64,000 bases of DNA, from assembly GCF_964340395.1 (NCBI RefSeq), contig NC_135551.1, positions 5,179,463-5,243,462 of the forward strand, read 5' to 3'. Shown in pieces: positions 1-11,881 of the stretch. Positions within the stretch are counted from its first letter, which is position 1, and each line of letters starts with the position of its first letter. The notes under the pieces were generated by a model that was not told the DNA's origin, did not search any database, and was given only the letters and a program-made list of their open reading frames with translations. Source of the DNA: Glandiceps talaboti. Lineage: Eukaryota; Hemichordata; Enteropneusta; Spengelidae. Position numbers and translations under genes: made by a program.

Positions 1-1124
1 CTATTCATATTTGTTTATGACAGCAAGATATTTTCAATTTTCTGTTTTGGTCATTTTTGGGGTCAAAAACTGTCATTTGTTTTGTAAATAAAAGAATTCA
101 AAGTAAAAATGAATGACAGCCTCAAAACTAATCGATTGAATGGGCTGACATTTGGTGTGCAGGTATGTTAGAGTATCTGGATGAAGAATTCTTCAAGAAA
201 ATTTGAAGATGACATTGATATGCAAATACGTCTAAAACGTGCTGTGTAGTATCATATTATAGCCATGTTATTTTACAATACTCGTGAGAAAGTAGAATTT
301 ATTGGTGAAGTAAAGTTGCTCATACACCTAAGAAAATTTGACTACACTTGAATACATAATGAGCAAATGAAATGATCACAACAATCACATATCTTTGTAA
401 TATTATGACTATACAAGATCTAATACAGGGACGAATATTATCAAATAATGCCCTCGGCGTAACTCAGAAATAAATGTAGATGCGCTGTACCATGCAGTTA
501 CGATCAGCGGTTTTGAACTATGGAGGTAGGAAGGAAGGAGGTAGGAAGGATTATAGTCCTACCACCATTTCTGAACAAAATCGTTGTCCTTGAATTGGAA
601 TGGTATGCTTTTAATACAAAAGTTGCACAAAAATATGTTCTTGCTTTCAAAAGTTTTAGAATTAACACCATGATTTCACCGTCGCCCATACTGAGGTTTC
701 CCTGCATCTATTGCTATGTATTTTGTTGGTGGGACTTTGCTGTACTGTATGAACACTTGTTCAGACTCAGGCCACTAAAACACAATTGCAAAAAAAACGT
801 AAAGACACGAAGTATCGTTTTGCACAACGTTCGGCTTGAAGCAGGCTTGAAGGGTAACCATGCATGACAGTGAAGAGATGTTTAGAGCCCCAGCCGCATT
901 CACACCTAAAACAAAAAGCGATTCTAGTCTGTTCCTATTATAGTGGTCTGAGGTTCAGATCAAAGTGCCACATTCATCCACAGCATAAAATCATAGACCC
1001 TAGACGACTGGCGTACCCAGTTAAATCCGATACACAGTTTGTAAAAGTCAGTTTTAAACCATAATTACTACACCTCTTTATCTTCTCGGCAAGAACATGC
1101 AGTTCTGCAATCCAACGTGAGGAC

Positions 1125-1171
1125 CTCTCACCAACTTTCAGATCACTTCACATTGGGAACGTTGGTGAGAG
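1125..1171. repeat. 11 bp perfect inverted repeat (hairpin)
   Basis: CTCTCACCAAC at 1125-1135 is followed after 25 bases by its reverse complement at 1161-1171. No function can be assigned; it could be a remnant of a small foldback element. Confidence 0.6.
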
Positions 1172-2224
1172 TTCTACTAATATAATTCTGACAGGCAAAA
1201 AATATAGCCTTTCCGAGTTAAAATCCGAGGTTTAAATCCTGATATCTGAAAATTCCTAATCAACCCAGATTACATTGAATAAAAAAATAAGTCTAACCAA
1301 CAATTTATGATTGTTCAGTCCCGAAACTTGCTATTATCCATACACTGTATACAAAGCTAAATACACGGTGATTGGTGTATCGCACTCCTTGACTGAGTGA
1401 GTCGGAAAAAAATAGGTAGACTCACTTGTCATAAATCGATTTATAAATCCACAACGGCACTGTGACAACTAAAGCAGTCCCTTTACAGACCATTTTCCTT
1501 TAGAAGTAGGCTAAAACAATGCTGAACGACAGGCAGTCCAAGGTATGCAAAACCATAAGCGAGCGCGTACTCACGATGCTAGATTAACACACTATTTTAC
1601 CTGCGCATTGCAGACGCACAGTAAAAAGACCAGTTTTCAACATTAATGCAGGAAATACAAAGCTAACAATTTAAAATTGTATAAAATGTAAGAAAACTAA
1701 AAACAGGCGACAGTCAGAGCAGGCATGAACTTCGACTTACAATACCATTATTATGTTCTTGCATTTTGGGGCTAATGAAGTCATAGAGACTAGAGTGGGC
1801 GAGTTTCATCACAGTTAGTATAATCAATGGCACCGTGATAATTCTGACTTTCACTTGAAACTGGACCAGAACCGTCTGGGTCGGACGAGTCGTCATCATC
1901 ATCAATTCAACGGCGACGCCACCAAATATACACCGTGAATTCATCTTCGGTCGCATCGATTTGAACAATCATGTCTGTCATTGTTGTCCTCTTTGACTAA
2001 CATCGAATGTATTTATCATTGTAGAATGTAGACCTTTACGCTGTTTGACCGACTATTGAAGTATAACCCACATAGGTGATATTTCATTGACCTACATGGA
2101 AATGCTTGTAAATACTTTTTGCAAGTAGTAGTAGCTCAGACCACTCTAGTATTTTAGTGGTCTGGGGTAGTAGTAAGAATTTTTGCTAACGTTTACATGC
2201 TAGCGTAGTTGTACATGTACGTAT

Positions 2225-2264
2225 ACATGTCAGTTCGTATATATGTACATGTCAACTGACATGT
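2225..2264. repeat. 11 bp perfect inverted repeat (hairpin)
   Basis: ACATGTCAGTT at 2225-2235 is repeated in reverse complement at 2254-2264, in a stretch rich in ACATGT palindromes. No function assigned. Confidence 0.6.
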
Positions 2265-4415
2265 ACATTAAATGTAGCTCTCATCATATCATACATGTGT
2301 GTAACCCTTTTCTTCTGCACCCTCCCCTCCGCCTTCATGTGGTCAAACACAGACAACTAACTAACTAGTGTACACGCCTTGAATCACATGCAAGCGAGAT
2401 AGATTTGAATATTCATTTGTTTACTGCCCGGTTATCGGGGTGAACTCATGAATATATTCTGAACTAAATGCAAATGTATTTAAATCACTTCCGACTCGCA
2501 ATCTGAACTATTTTTCAGATCGAGTATAATCCGATTAGACAGGCGCTAATGGGAAAGTACAGAAACGTCCACCTCATCAGCATAAAAGTACAGAATTGAA
2601 CTCAATCTGAACTATAGTACAGAAAATGACGTATTCTGTACTAAAATCCCTACTAGTGTAACTTACACTAAGGGCTGAAATATGTTCTTAAAAAGTTAAA
2701 TGGCATCATTATATACATGTAGTAAAGGTCAGCACATCTAATGGTAGTATCATTGGTAGGGGAGATTTGGAGATTAAGGCAATTTTAGACTATCTTGGCA
2801 AACATTTCACATCTTGAAAAGACAATATCATCTCAAATTAGAATAGGGTGAAAATATTTAAGAAAAGTTTAATATCATTATGACAGTAAAAAGGTTGTTG
2901 GTGCATCTGATTGTTGGTTGAATGCATGAGTGACCTCTGGGGGTGAGGAAGTCCTTGGGGTTTTCCCCCTGGCAGATATGGAGTTTTTTGCTTGAGATAC
3001 TAAGGCAATGTTTAGGTTATTCATAACCTTTGAGGTAATATTTCCAAGCTTCGAAAAGCTAACCTAAATGTACGTTTTAAATGAGTTTCCTATATCACAT
3101 AAAATAGACATGTAACATTAGTATAGGGGCATTAATATATGTATAATGAAGTCACCGGTATGTTAGAGAACTTTAGGTGGTCATACCTAGTGTATAATAG
3201 AAACTGGAATCTGATAGATGTGGTGATTTGTAGTGTCAATAACATGACGAGTAGAACAATTTAGATTAACTTCATTTATAAACTATCTATGAAAATTGCC
3301 ATTACGAAACCTTCAAGTTCACTTTTGCCCCAAACTGCAATATAATTGAAGCATTGATTGTGAAACAGCCAAGCATTTACATGACATGTTCTGTAACTAG
3401 TGTGGTAGCTAGGTAATACATGTATATGTATATGTATAGCTATGTTTGAACTAATAAGTAATATTAAAGAAATCATGTAAGAAACAGGGACAAGAACAAA
3501 TATTGACATGTACCACATTTCAGACAAGGCTATATGCCATTGTAGAAAGGATTTTATTCTTCCATTATAATTTAAAACACAATGACCCCCCCCTATCCAC
3601 AATTTTCCAAACAGCATGACCCCCCCTACTGCCAATTTCAAAAACAGGGAGACCCCCCCCCTACCAATCCACCGCCCCCCCCCCCCCCCAGGCCGAAGAA
3701 ACTGACCGATCCCTTAGAACAAAACAAATCACATGTGTTCTATAAATTATGTTGATGTACCTCACACGTTTAATGAATAATTTGCCTAATTAATGATTTT
3801 CAGTAATTAGGTTATATGTGTATTTAGGTTATATATTGTAAATTAACCACCAATGTTTACATTTGTGACAAATCAAAATATCTATATTTAGGGTCTGGGT
3901 TAATTAAAAAGTGAAACCCTTCTTTCCATGTCATCACCTAAAAGATCACGGCTATGCAGATCTAATAATGATAAAATAAATTCAATAACACATGCACTGT
4001 TATACCGAGAAAATGTATTAATATGATGAATCAAATAACATAATGTGTAAATACATTGAGCAACGTATTTTCAACTTTAAATGTTGACCCCAACAGCTAC
4101 AGGAAACACATAAACGTGATATAATGGAAAGAGCTTGACTTATGACATCTCTAATAACTTATCCTAAAAGTGGTTTGTTTTTTTTGCGTTCATTTTCATG
4201 AATTTATTAATAATTACAGCCAATTCCGAACGAATGATTGGTAATTTGTATTCAATCCTGTACTCAGTGTGTTTACTTTATTCGTTTTACACAGTCCAGC
4301 TAATTCAACACGGTTAAATTATTCTCTTCCCTGGTGTGTAAACTACTAGTTCCATATTGATATATCATTCACATTATTATTTATTATATTCACAGCATAT
4401 GCGCGTCTGTGTTTC

Positions 4416-4612
4416 TGTGTATGTATGTATGTATGTATGTATGTGTCCGTCTGTCTGTCTCTGCATGTATCTATGTAGAAATTTAAGTAAATGTATGTAC
4501 GTATGTATGTATGTACATTGTATGTATGTATGTATGTATGTATGTATGTATGTATGTATGTATGTATGTTTGTTTGTTTGTTTGTTTGTCTGTGTGTCTG
4601 TGTCTGTGTCTG
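4416..4612. repeat. (GTAT)n/(GTTT)n/(CTGTGT)n compound microsatellite, unit 1
   Basis: Imperfect GTAT tetranucleotides pass into GTTT and then CTGTGT repeats. A short G-run (about 4656-4669) follows. Matching blocks of different length are at 29396-29603 and 54953-55157. Open frames here (poly-YVCM, poly-HTYI) are by-products of the repeat. Confidence 0.9.
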
Positions 4613-4959
4613 TGTTTCTTTCTATTGCAGGGCCGTAGACTGACCAAATTGCCGGGGGGGGGGGGGGCATAATTAGTTTTACAATGATGGTGCAATCATG
4701 CATTTAAAATTAAGAAAAGTGGCTAATTTACATAAATTTGCATACAACTTGCATAATATCTATTTTAGCATACGCAATTAAATATCATATGTAAGGCTAG
4801 AAAAAATAAAAAAGCTGGTCAACGGGCAACCTAACCCATCATATTGGGTAGGTATGTAGAATTTCATTTTTTCACAATGCTTGACAAGGATAAAACAAAC
4901 CATATATAATGACAGCAAAATATTTCAGGTCGAGTTTAGATAGAACTTATTCAGTCATC

Positions 4960-6984
4960 TTGATACTATCTCTTGCAATTTGTCTCCATAGCTACAGTTA
5001 GGAAATGTACACAATTTATGGTTAAACAAATGCTGTAGCTCCTCTCACCCTCTCTTCTGAAAAAATGTTAAGCACCGCCAAATGAAACTCAAGCATTATT
5101 TTAGCCACCCCTTCTGTCACCTACACTAAAGTGGAAATATAAAATTATGTGGTACAATACAAATGTATGATACATTTAAATAACAGTGATAGCCAACAAC
5201 AATAATACTCTGAATGAGATTACTTTCCACAGGATGTGGATTTCACACGCATACGGAGATGTCTCTAATTAGCTCTAACCTATACAGGGAGGTACTTAGC
5301 CAGACACCATCCATCTTGTTTTGGGAGAAAGACAATTATCACCTTGATTGCTACTGATTGGAGGGACAACTCGAAAGGTGAAACAAATTGAAAATAAGAC
5401 AGTGTAGGAGGCCATTTAGAGGCATAAAATAGCAAACCATAGACATAATTAGTCTTACAATACTTGAATATGGTAATAAAATACCAGAATTGAAACAATT
5501 ATGCTATACATTACATATTATCTGGAAGTGCATTTTGTTGTGGCAAAGCTGAAAGATATTTTACGAATGTGTACTTGGCAAATGACTTCTCCTGAAGTTT
5601 AATTTGGTTCCAAAAAATCACGAATAAAGAGCAAAACATTTCAAGACTTTCAGACTTTGCGGCCCTATGACTGTTCAGCCCACTCCCATGGTCGTAAACT
5701 TTTGCTCAATTCTTTTTAGTGCACATTTAATATGCAACAGCTTAATTTAATCTCAATTCATGCTTGTATGCATCAGCAGAGCCATGTAAACCACTGTATA
5801 AGATATTATATAATTTGGAATAGACTCAAATGTATATTGTTACATGTACTATTATTCAGAAAATATAAAGTAATATCCTTAATTTTGAAACAAATGCGAC
5901 GCCCGCATGAGGATATATTGCCCATCACCAAAAAAATATATGGGTAGGTTTGACAGCTTTTTCATTTTTCCTAAACCTAATGTCACATCTTTCAAAGTAG
6001 TTGCCGAAAAGATATCACATTCAAAGTATAAAAACCCAAACTTTTAAATTAAAAAAAATTGGATGGTGCTTTCTCAAATAAGTAACACTACAAAATAATC
6101 ATTTTTTTTACCCTACTCCCAACACTGTTATGGCCTTCCTTTCTGTTGGAACCCAAGGTGAAATCAGTGAATTCTACTTGCCATTATCGTTATAATGGAA
6201 ATAACTGAAGTTTGGATTTTGATGTCGAAGGTACAGCTCTGTTTACAAATTCAGGGTCATTCTTTCCTAGCAAGTTGTCGCTTCAAAATGAATTGCGTAA
6301 TAACGCTAGTGTCAGTGCAACGATATAATTATATCAAACAACATTTTAACCAAAGGCAACGCCGAACACAATTATTGAAAGTGGATCTTTAAAGAACGGA
6401 TCTTAAATTGCGTACCTAGTTTAATAGTTTTTCAGGGCTACCAAATATTCCAAAAAGAGGTCTGCCGTTTTTATCAGTAAATGTTTTAATGTAAGGAACA
6501 AGATGTAAATGAGGTCGAGTGCATCTTCGGAGTCACTGCATGCAACAGGTGACCTCACGTTGAACGACTTTTTCCGTCTTTTTTTTAAGTTTCACTCTCT
6601 GACATTATTGCGACTTGATATCTTCAAATGAAGGAGACTTTCAAGACTACTGTTACTCGCGGAAAATGCACAGTGCATGTGAACTTCTGTTGTACTTTCC
6701 CGCACAAAGAATTTTTTTAAAGTTACAATTTTTAACTGGACACATTTATTTATTTAAAGTTAAGCCAGGGTACAATAGAGATATAAAATACATAATAGCG
6801 AGTCAGTGTAAAGTCACTTTTGACTTTAGTAAACCATCAATTTAAATCGCGCATGCTATGAATCATCACGTAAATAACGATTTTAGTAACATCGCTATGT
6901 ATTCAGAAAGTCGCTTTTTTTCTTGCTTTTTTCCAAGATATCAGGGGGCAGCTGCCCCCCCCCCCCCCCCGCAGGCTACGGTAC
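4960..6984. mobile_element. repeat element A, unit 1 (inverted partner at 14374-15624)
   Basis: This stretch occurs again in inverted orientation at 14374-15624, with roughly 90% or better identity by eye and abrupt ends (tgatactatc at the left, ggctacggtact at the right). The right end holds a C-run next to GGGGGCAGCTGCCCCC, a palindromic G/C core. A 768 bp segment at 5660-6427 is missing from the inverted copy and is probably a later insertion. A shorter related piece (gtaggaggccatttag motif and a G-rich hairpin) lies at 18730-19060. I take it as an unclassified transposon-like repeat; no transposase frame is visible. Confidence 0.6.
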
Positions 6985-7396
6985 TCTATTGTTATAGCAG
7001 ATATCAATCACACTTCTATCGAAATGTAAAGCTCTGTGTATTTTGCATACCGTATGTTAACATGTTAATCATGTTTACACGAGGTTTGGGAAGACTGGAG
7101 TGTTTATCAGTATCTCTCATATTCGATTTAAACATATTCCCGATATATTCCTATTACCTCAGATTATTTGTTTCCCTTGTCTACATTTATTACTACCTTA
7201 TTGGCATATCTCACACATGAAAAAGCATTTGGAACAACACTCCCGAGAAAACAGTCTATTCATGTTGGACCCTTTAGTAGAAGCAAACCCAATATACGAG
7301 ATATGAAACTGAAATCATAGTAATGGCCTATACTTTTGACATTTTATCTTAAACATTCTATGGTGACTTGTAGACATGCCACATAATGGACATATC

Positions 7397-9843
7397 TTAT
7401 AACAGTTTGGATGCAGGGTGTATAGGGCTATGACCGTCTTCTTTCAGGATACGATCTATGTACGTGATGTACCCATTGATCAATTTATGTAAACTATTTG
7501 TGTAGGGATCAAACTTTGACCCTTTACGATTCTTGGTTGGTTTTCGATAGAAATTGCCTTCTTTGTTCTCTTCAACACATCGCCGCCTTTCTGCTGTAAA
7601 CGTAAGGTTGAGAAATGACATCATACGGTCGATATTTGATATGGTATCCTTCTTCAGGTCCTCATAGTAAACAACTAAAAGACGTCTTTTTTCAGTCAAC
7701 CAACATTTGTGTAATCTTTGCCAGTATGAACTGTGTTCTGCGACAAACTCTTCCCAATCTGAAAAAAATACTATCCTGTTATACCTTAGGCTTATTAAAA
7801 GTGACACCACTGTCTAAAATCTGAATCTACCAATGCTTCTATAGATAGTTCTTATGTTTCAGTATGAGACATGTTATAAATCTATGTACAGTGTTAGAAT
7901 TATTGCATGCATAGTGACAACATAAACCATATTCTTACAAGTTGAGATATGATGTTGCAATATGTTGATTAAAGTAGGTAGGCGTGAATGATGATGTATT
8001 TATGTTTTTAATCACGTCAGCAAATCAACAGACATGAAACAACGCCCAACTCCATGAACAGCATAGAATCCATTGCAGCCTTAATAAGCGCATAGGATTA
8101 AAGCATTCACATTGCAACCCCTATCCTACTGGGTACCAATTATACAACATAGATGAGAGCGTGCACGTACCTACCACCGTTTGATCGGTTTGATGGCATA
8201 TTACTACATGGTGCTTTCATTTAGTTGTTTGGTAAATGTTATCGCTACACTGTTTGGTTGTTATAATGTAAGTAGGTATATATAACACAATGAATCCTTC
8301 GGTAGTTATATGCTCTTTCGTGCACTTTATACCTAGCTCCGCTAATCAACTCATGACGTCATGAAGTAGAATAATATTTGAAAGACACAACAAAAAGTAG
8401 TGTTTAACAAAACGTCATTCTTAAACATATAATATCATATTATGTTAACATACAAAACTTTTGTTGGTCTATTCCTTGTGAACTTCTATCCAAGGCTATA
8501 TTATGGTTTATTATTTGTTTTTATCAGATTGTTTATTTCTATTTACTCATTTCAAGAATTTCAAACCATTCAAGCTATATTTGATATATATACCATATTT
8601 CTCATTCAACATCTAATCAGTTGACATTCTACACATTGCTGTGCATATGTTGTTAAGACAATTCACACTTACATTTCCCTGTAATATTTTGTAGTGGAAA
8701 TCGTGATATGTGATCACCATGTCGTCTTCTGTATTCAGCTATTATAGCATTGTACGGATTTCGAATAAGCAAAATAGCAGATGAAAACTCATGTTTCCTA
8801 TCACAATAATGCGTTTTGACGATGAGGGTGTTGCCTTTGCGATAATCTTCAAGTTGTCCACGAAAACCTATTGTTATGGGACAATATGTATGGGATTAAT
8901 GACAGAGTTAACATACAACAGTTAGTGCTATGAATCTCTTTTATTTTACAGGGGAACTAAGAGGGGACAGGCCTCATTATATATTTTCCGACAATACATC
9001 ACCCTAGTGTACATCAGGCCTCTTCTGCGCCAAATTTGTTATTTTTGATTTCTTAATTAACCTCTGCCAAGGGTTGGTTAAAATTAATTTTTCGGTGTCA
9101 TTATTGTACGTAAAGGAAAGAAGCTAAAGATAAAATTAGCCTAACACACTTGTTCCCTTTTAATATTCAGTTCGACACGTAGTAGTTATAAACATAACAA
9201 GTATCTAGTTCTTACACTATCCAAAGCACATTCAAACTGGACGGAGAAGTTTTCAGTTATGAATGATACGTTTCGCAGAATGTAAACAAGAAAATATAAC
9301 AGTCATGAGAAGTCAAACGTGTGTATATATATCATAATTTATGATACGAGGGCGCCACATTAGACAGTGTGTATACTGTTTATTGAACTTGTCAATACAG
9401 TGGTGGATATTTTGACTTTAAGTTAGTACTCATTTACGTAATTTAGGAAAACCTATTGACGTGAACAAACATTGCATTTTCTTATAGTAACGAAAGGTAG
9501 AGGAACTTCTTACGACAAACAGTTTCTACGCACCTCCACGAAAGAGACCACGATCATTGCCAATAGATCCAGTGTAAATTCCTGAAGCAATTTCCAATAG
9601 ATGTCTAGTCCAGGTATTCCCTGATCCAGGAAAACTCACTAAGGCTACGAGGGGTCGGGTCTTACTGCTCCAGTTGGGAAACCTTACAGAGCAGTTTACT
9701 GAAAGTTAAGATAACGTTCATGTTCAAAATAATACTACTTCATTGCAACGATACCTGTATGTATGTATGTATGTATGTATGTATGTATGTATGTATGTAT
9801 GTATGTATGTATGTATGTATGTATGTATGTATGTATGTATGTA

Positions 9844-9896
<53 letters not shown>

Positions 9897-11840
9897 ATGT
9901 ATGTATGTATGTATGTATGTATGTATGTATGTATGTGTGTATGTAGAAAGAAATGTATAAGAAACTTGTGAGACAGTACGAATAAATAGATGTAATCCGA
10001 CGTTTCGAATAAACATTCCTTTTCAAGGAATTCAAAGGCAAGACTTAGGTAAACACCTGATTATATCTGAATGTTTTGGAATAGAACGACAACCTCGCGT
10101 GATTAACGATTATACGTGTGAAAAGTTATAAAATTCGCACACACCAAAAAGAACAAATAGAACACGCCTGCAATATAAAATAAGCGTGATTAGACAGGAA
10201 ATGACGTGAATAATCTATTAATTCCAAGAGGTTCCAGCATTCCGAGAATGATTTCCTCTTCCTTCAACCTCAAATGGTTCTCATCTCCAGTAACCTTACA
10301 AATTCCTGTAATAGACATATCTGATACACTATGATCGTTGGTAATAAAATGCATAGATACGGGATAGTTACGATTCTTTTGTCTGGTCAGACGGAGATGT
10401 TCCAAGAAACGATCACCAAGACGAAGTACAGTTGAACCTAAATGAAAAACACATTTCTGGCACGTAATGTAATACACTACGTTAGTACTAATACAAACAA
10501 ATCTACTCGTAACAGCCACACTGTTCTTAGGGCCAAAAACACCACCATATCTCTAAGATTAGTATCACGACGTCAAGTTGTTAAAGGTGCTTCAGGAAAT
10601 AATGAATTGTTAACCCTATTAGAACGTAAGATAATAAAATGCTTGTATATAATGTTCTTAACTCTAGTGGAAAAGGGATGGTATGTTTGAGCCAATATGG
10701 GACGATCGTTATTACTCTTCTGATCATGTGATTTGACACAAGCTTCCCTAGACAAAGATGACACTTTAAGTAAAGCCGCATTGGTAACCGACACTGGATA
10801 ACCACGTTGATGGAAGTACGTGCAAAATTCAGCAGACCTTTCTCTGAAATCCAAATCACTACTACAAATACGACGTAAACGAAGTAATTGTGAATAGGGA
10901 ATGGAATCTTTACACTTAGTAGGATGTGATGAACCATACTGCAAATATGAATGTGTAGGTTTAATTTAGTATAAATAGATGTAGCTATATCATCACCATC
11001 AATCCTAAGGGAGATGTCAAAGAAATTGATAGTTAGTTAGTTAGTTAGTTCAGAAATATCATAGTATACTGAATAGCAGGATTAAAGTTACACATGTAGT
11101 TTGCATAGGTTCCTCAAGTTTGAGTGAAGCTGCACAAGCGCCATCATCATTAAATCGTTTATATAGATCAGGTAGGATCCCTTGATACGAACTGAAAATA
11201 AGGTGTTCTTGATAAGACATAAATAGACAAGCATAACTAGGACCAAGACAACTTCCCATAGCAACGCCGTGTTTCTGCACACCATACCTATCATTAAAGG
11301 TAAATTATATTATAGCATTAGCGATTCCAGTGAATTTTGTGACGTCATCGCTGTACATTATTACTGATAATGTACTCCGTTATTGGGCATCGCGGCCCCG
11401 GAACGAGCATAACAATACAAGCTTATGTCCGTAAGGCAATTTTTTCCAATTTTTTTTTTTAATGTATGTTGTTACTTATGATTGTCATTTCTACTGTTTA
11501 AAAATACAACGCATTCATGAAACAAATTTGTTCACATATGTGTGTGTACGTGTATGTACGTATGTCGCTATGATTAGTATTCAGCTTCCGGGCAACATGG
11601 CAGACGATGTTCAGCGCTGTGTATATTATACGTTGTTTTGCGTTTCTCGGTCTACAAATTAACTGGAATTGGCAAAACTATAAAATAATAACAATAATGT
11701 ATGCCCTCCCAGTCCATAATGGACTCAAGCAAGCTTTGCACTCCATAATGGGCTCGGCTGTCACCTCGCCCATTATGTCGTTCAAAGTTTGCTTTCGTCC
11801 ATTATGTATGTATGTATGTATGTATGTATGTATGTATGTA

Positions 11841-11881
<41 letters not shown>

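Larger units (their letters stand above)
1..3724. other. left flank outside the tandem duplication, no gene recognised
   Basis: This stretch is not repeated in the window. Short open frames exist (for example 520-867 plus and 3276-3641 minus), but none has a domain, composition or splice context I recognise. It holds two small hairpins (listed separately) and, at 3583-3690, three C-rich tracts separated by short related AT-containing spacers, just before the unit 1 breakpoint. I see nothing else that can be supported. Confidence 0.6.

Noticed and set aside
520-1064. Coding gene in the left flank (frames at 520-867 and 864-1064)
   Set aside because: Two short unrelated frames with no recognisable motif or splice pattern, and not distinguishable from chance in this AT-rich sequence.
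5280-5498. 72-codon minus frame kept in all three units and, inverted, at 15104-15295
   Set aside because: The conservation follows from the repeat element A/B itself; the frame is short, changes after about 30 residues in the inverted copy, and lacks domains.
9720-10041. Long frames of poly-YVCM or poly-HTYI on both strands over (GTAT)n tracts (also at 4357-4703, 15759-15944, 28327-28639, 52794-53151, 54869-55234, 60250-60614)
   Set aside because: A GTAT repeat has no stop in several frames; the frames have no other protein signal and lengths vary with repeat number between units.
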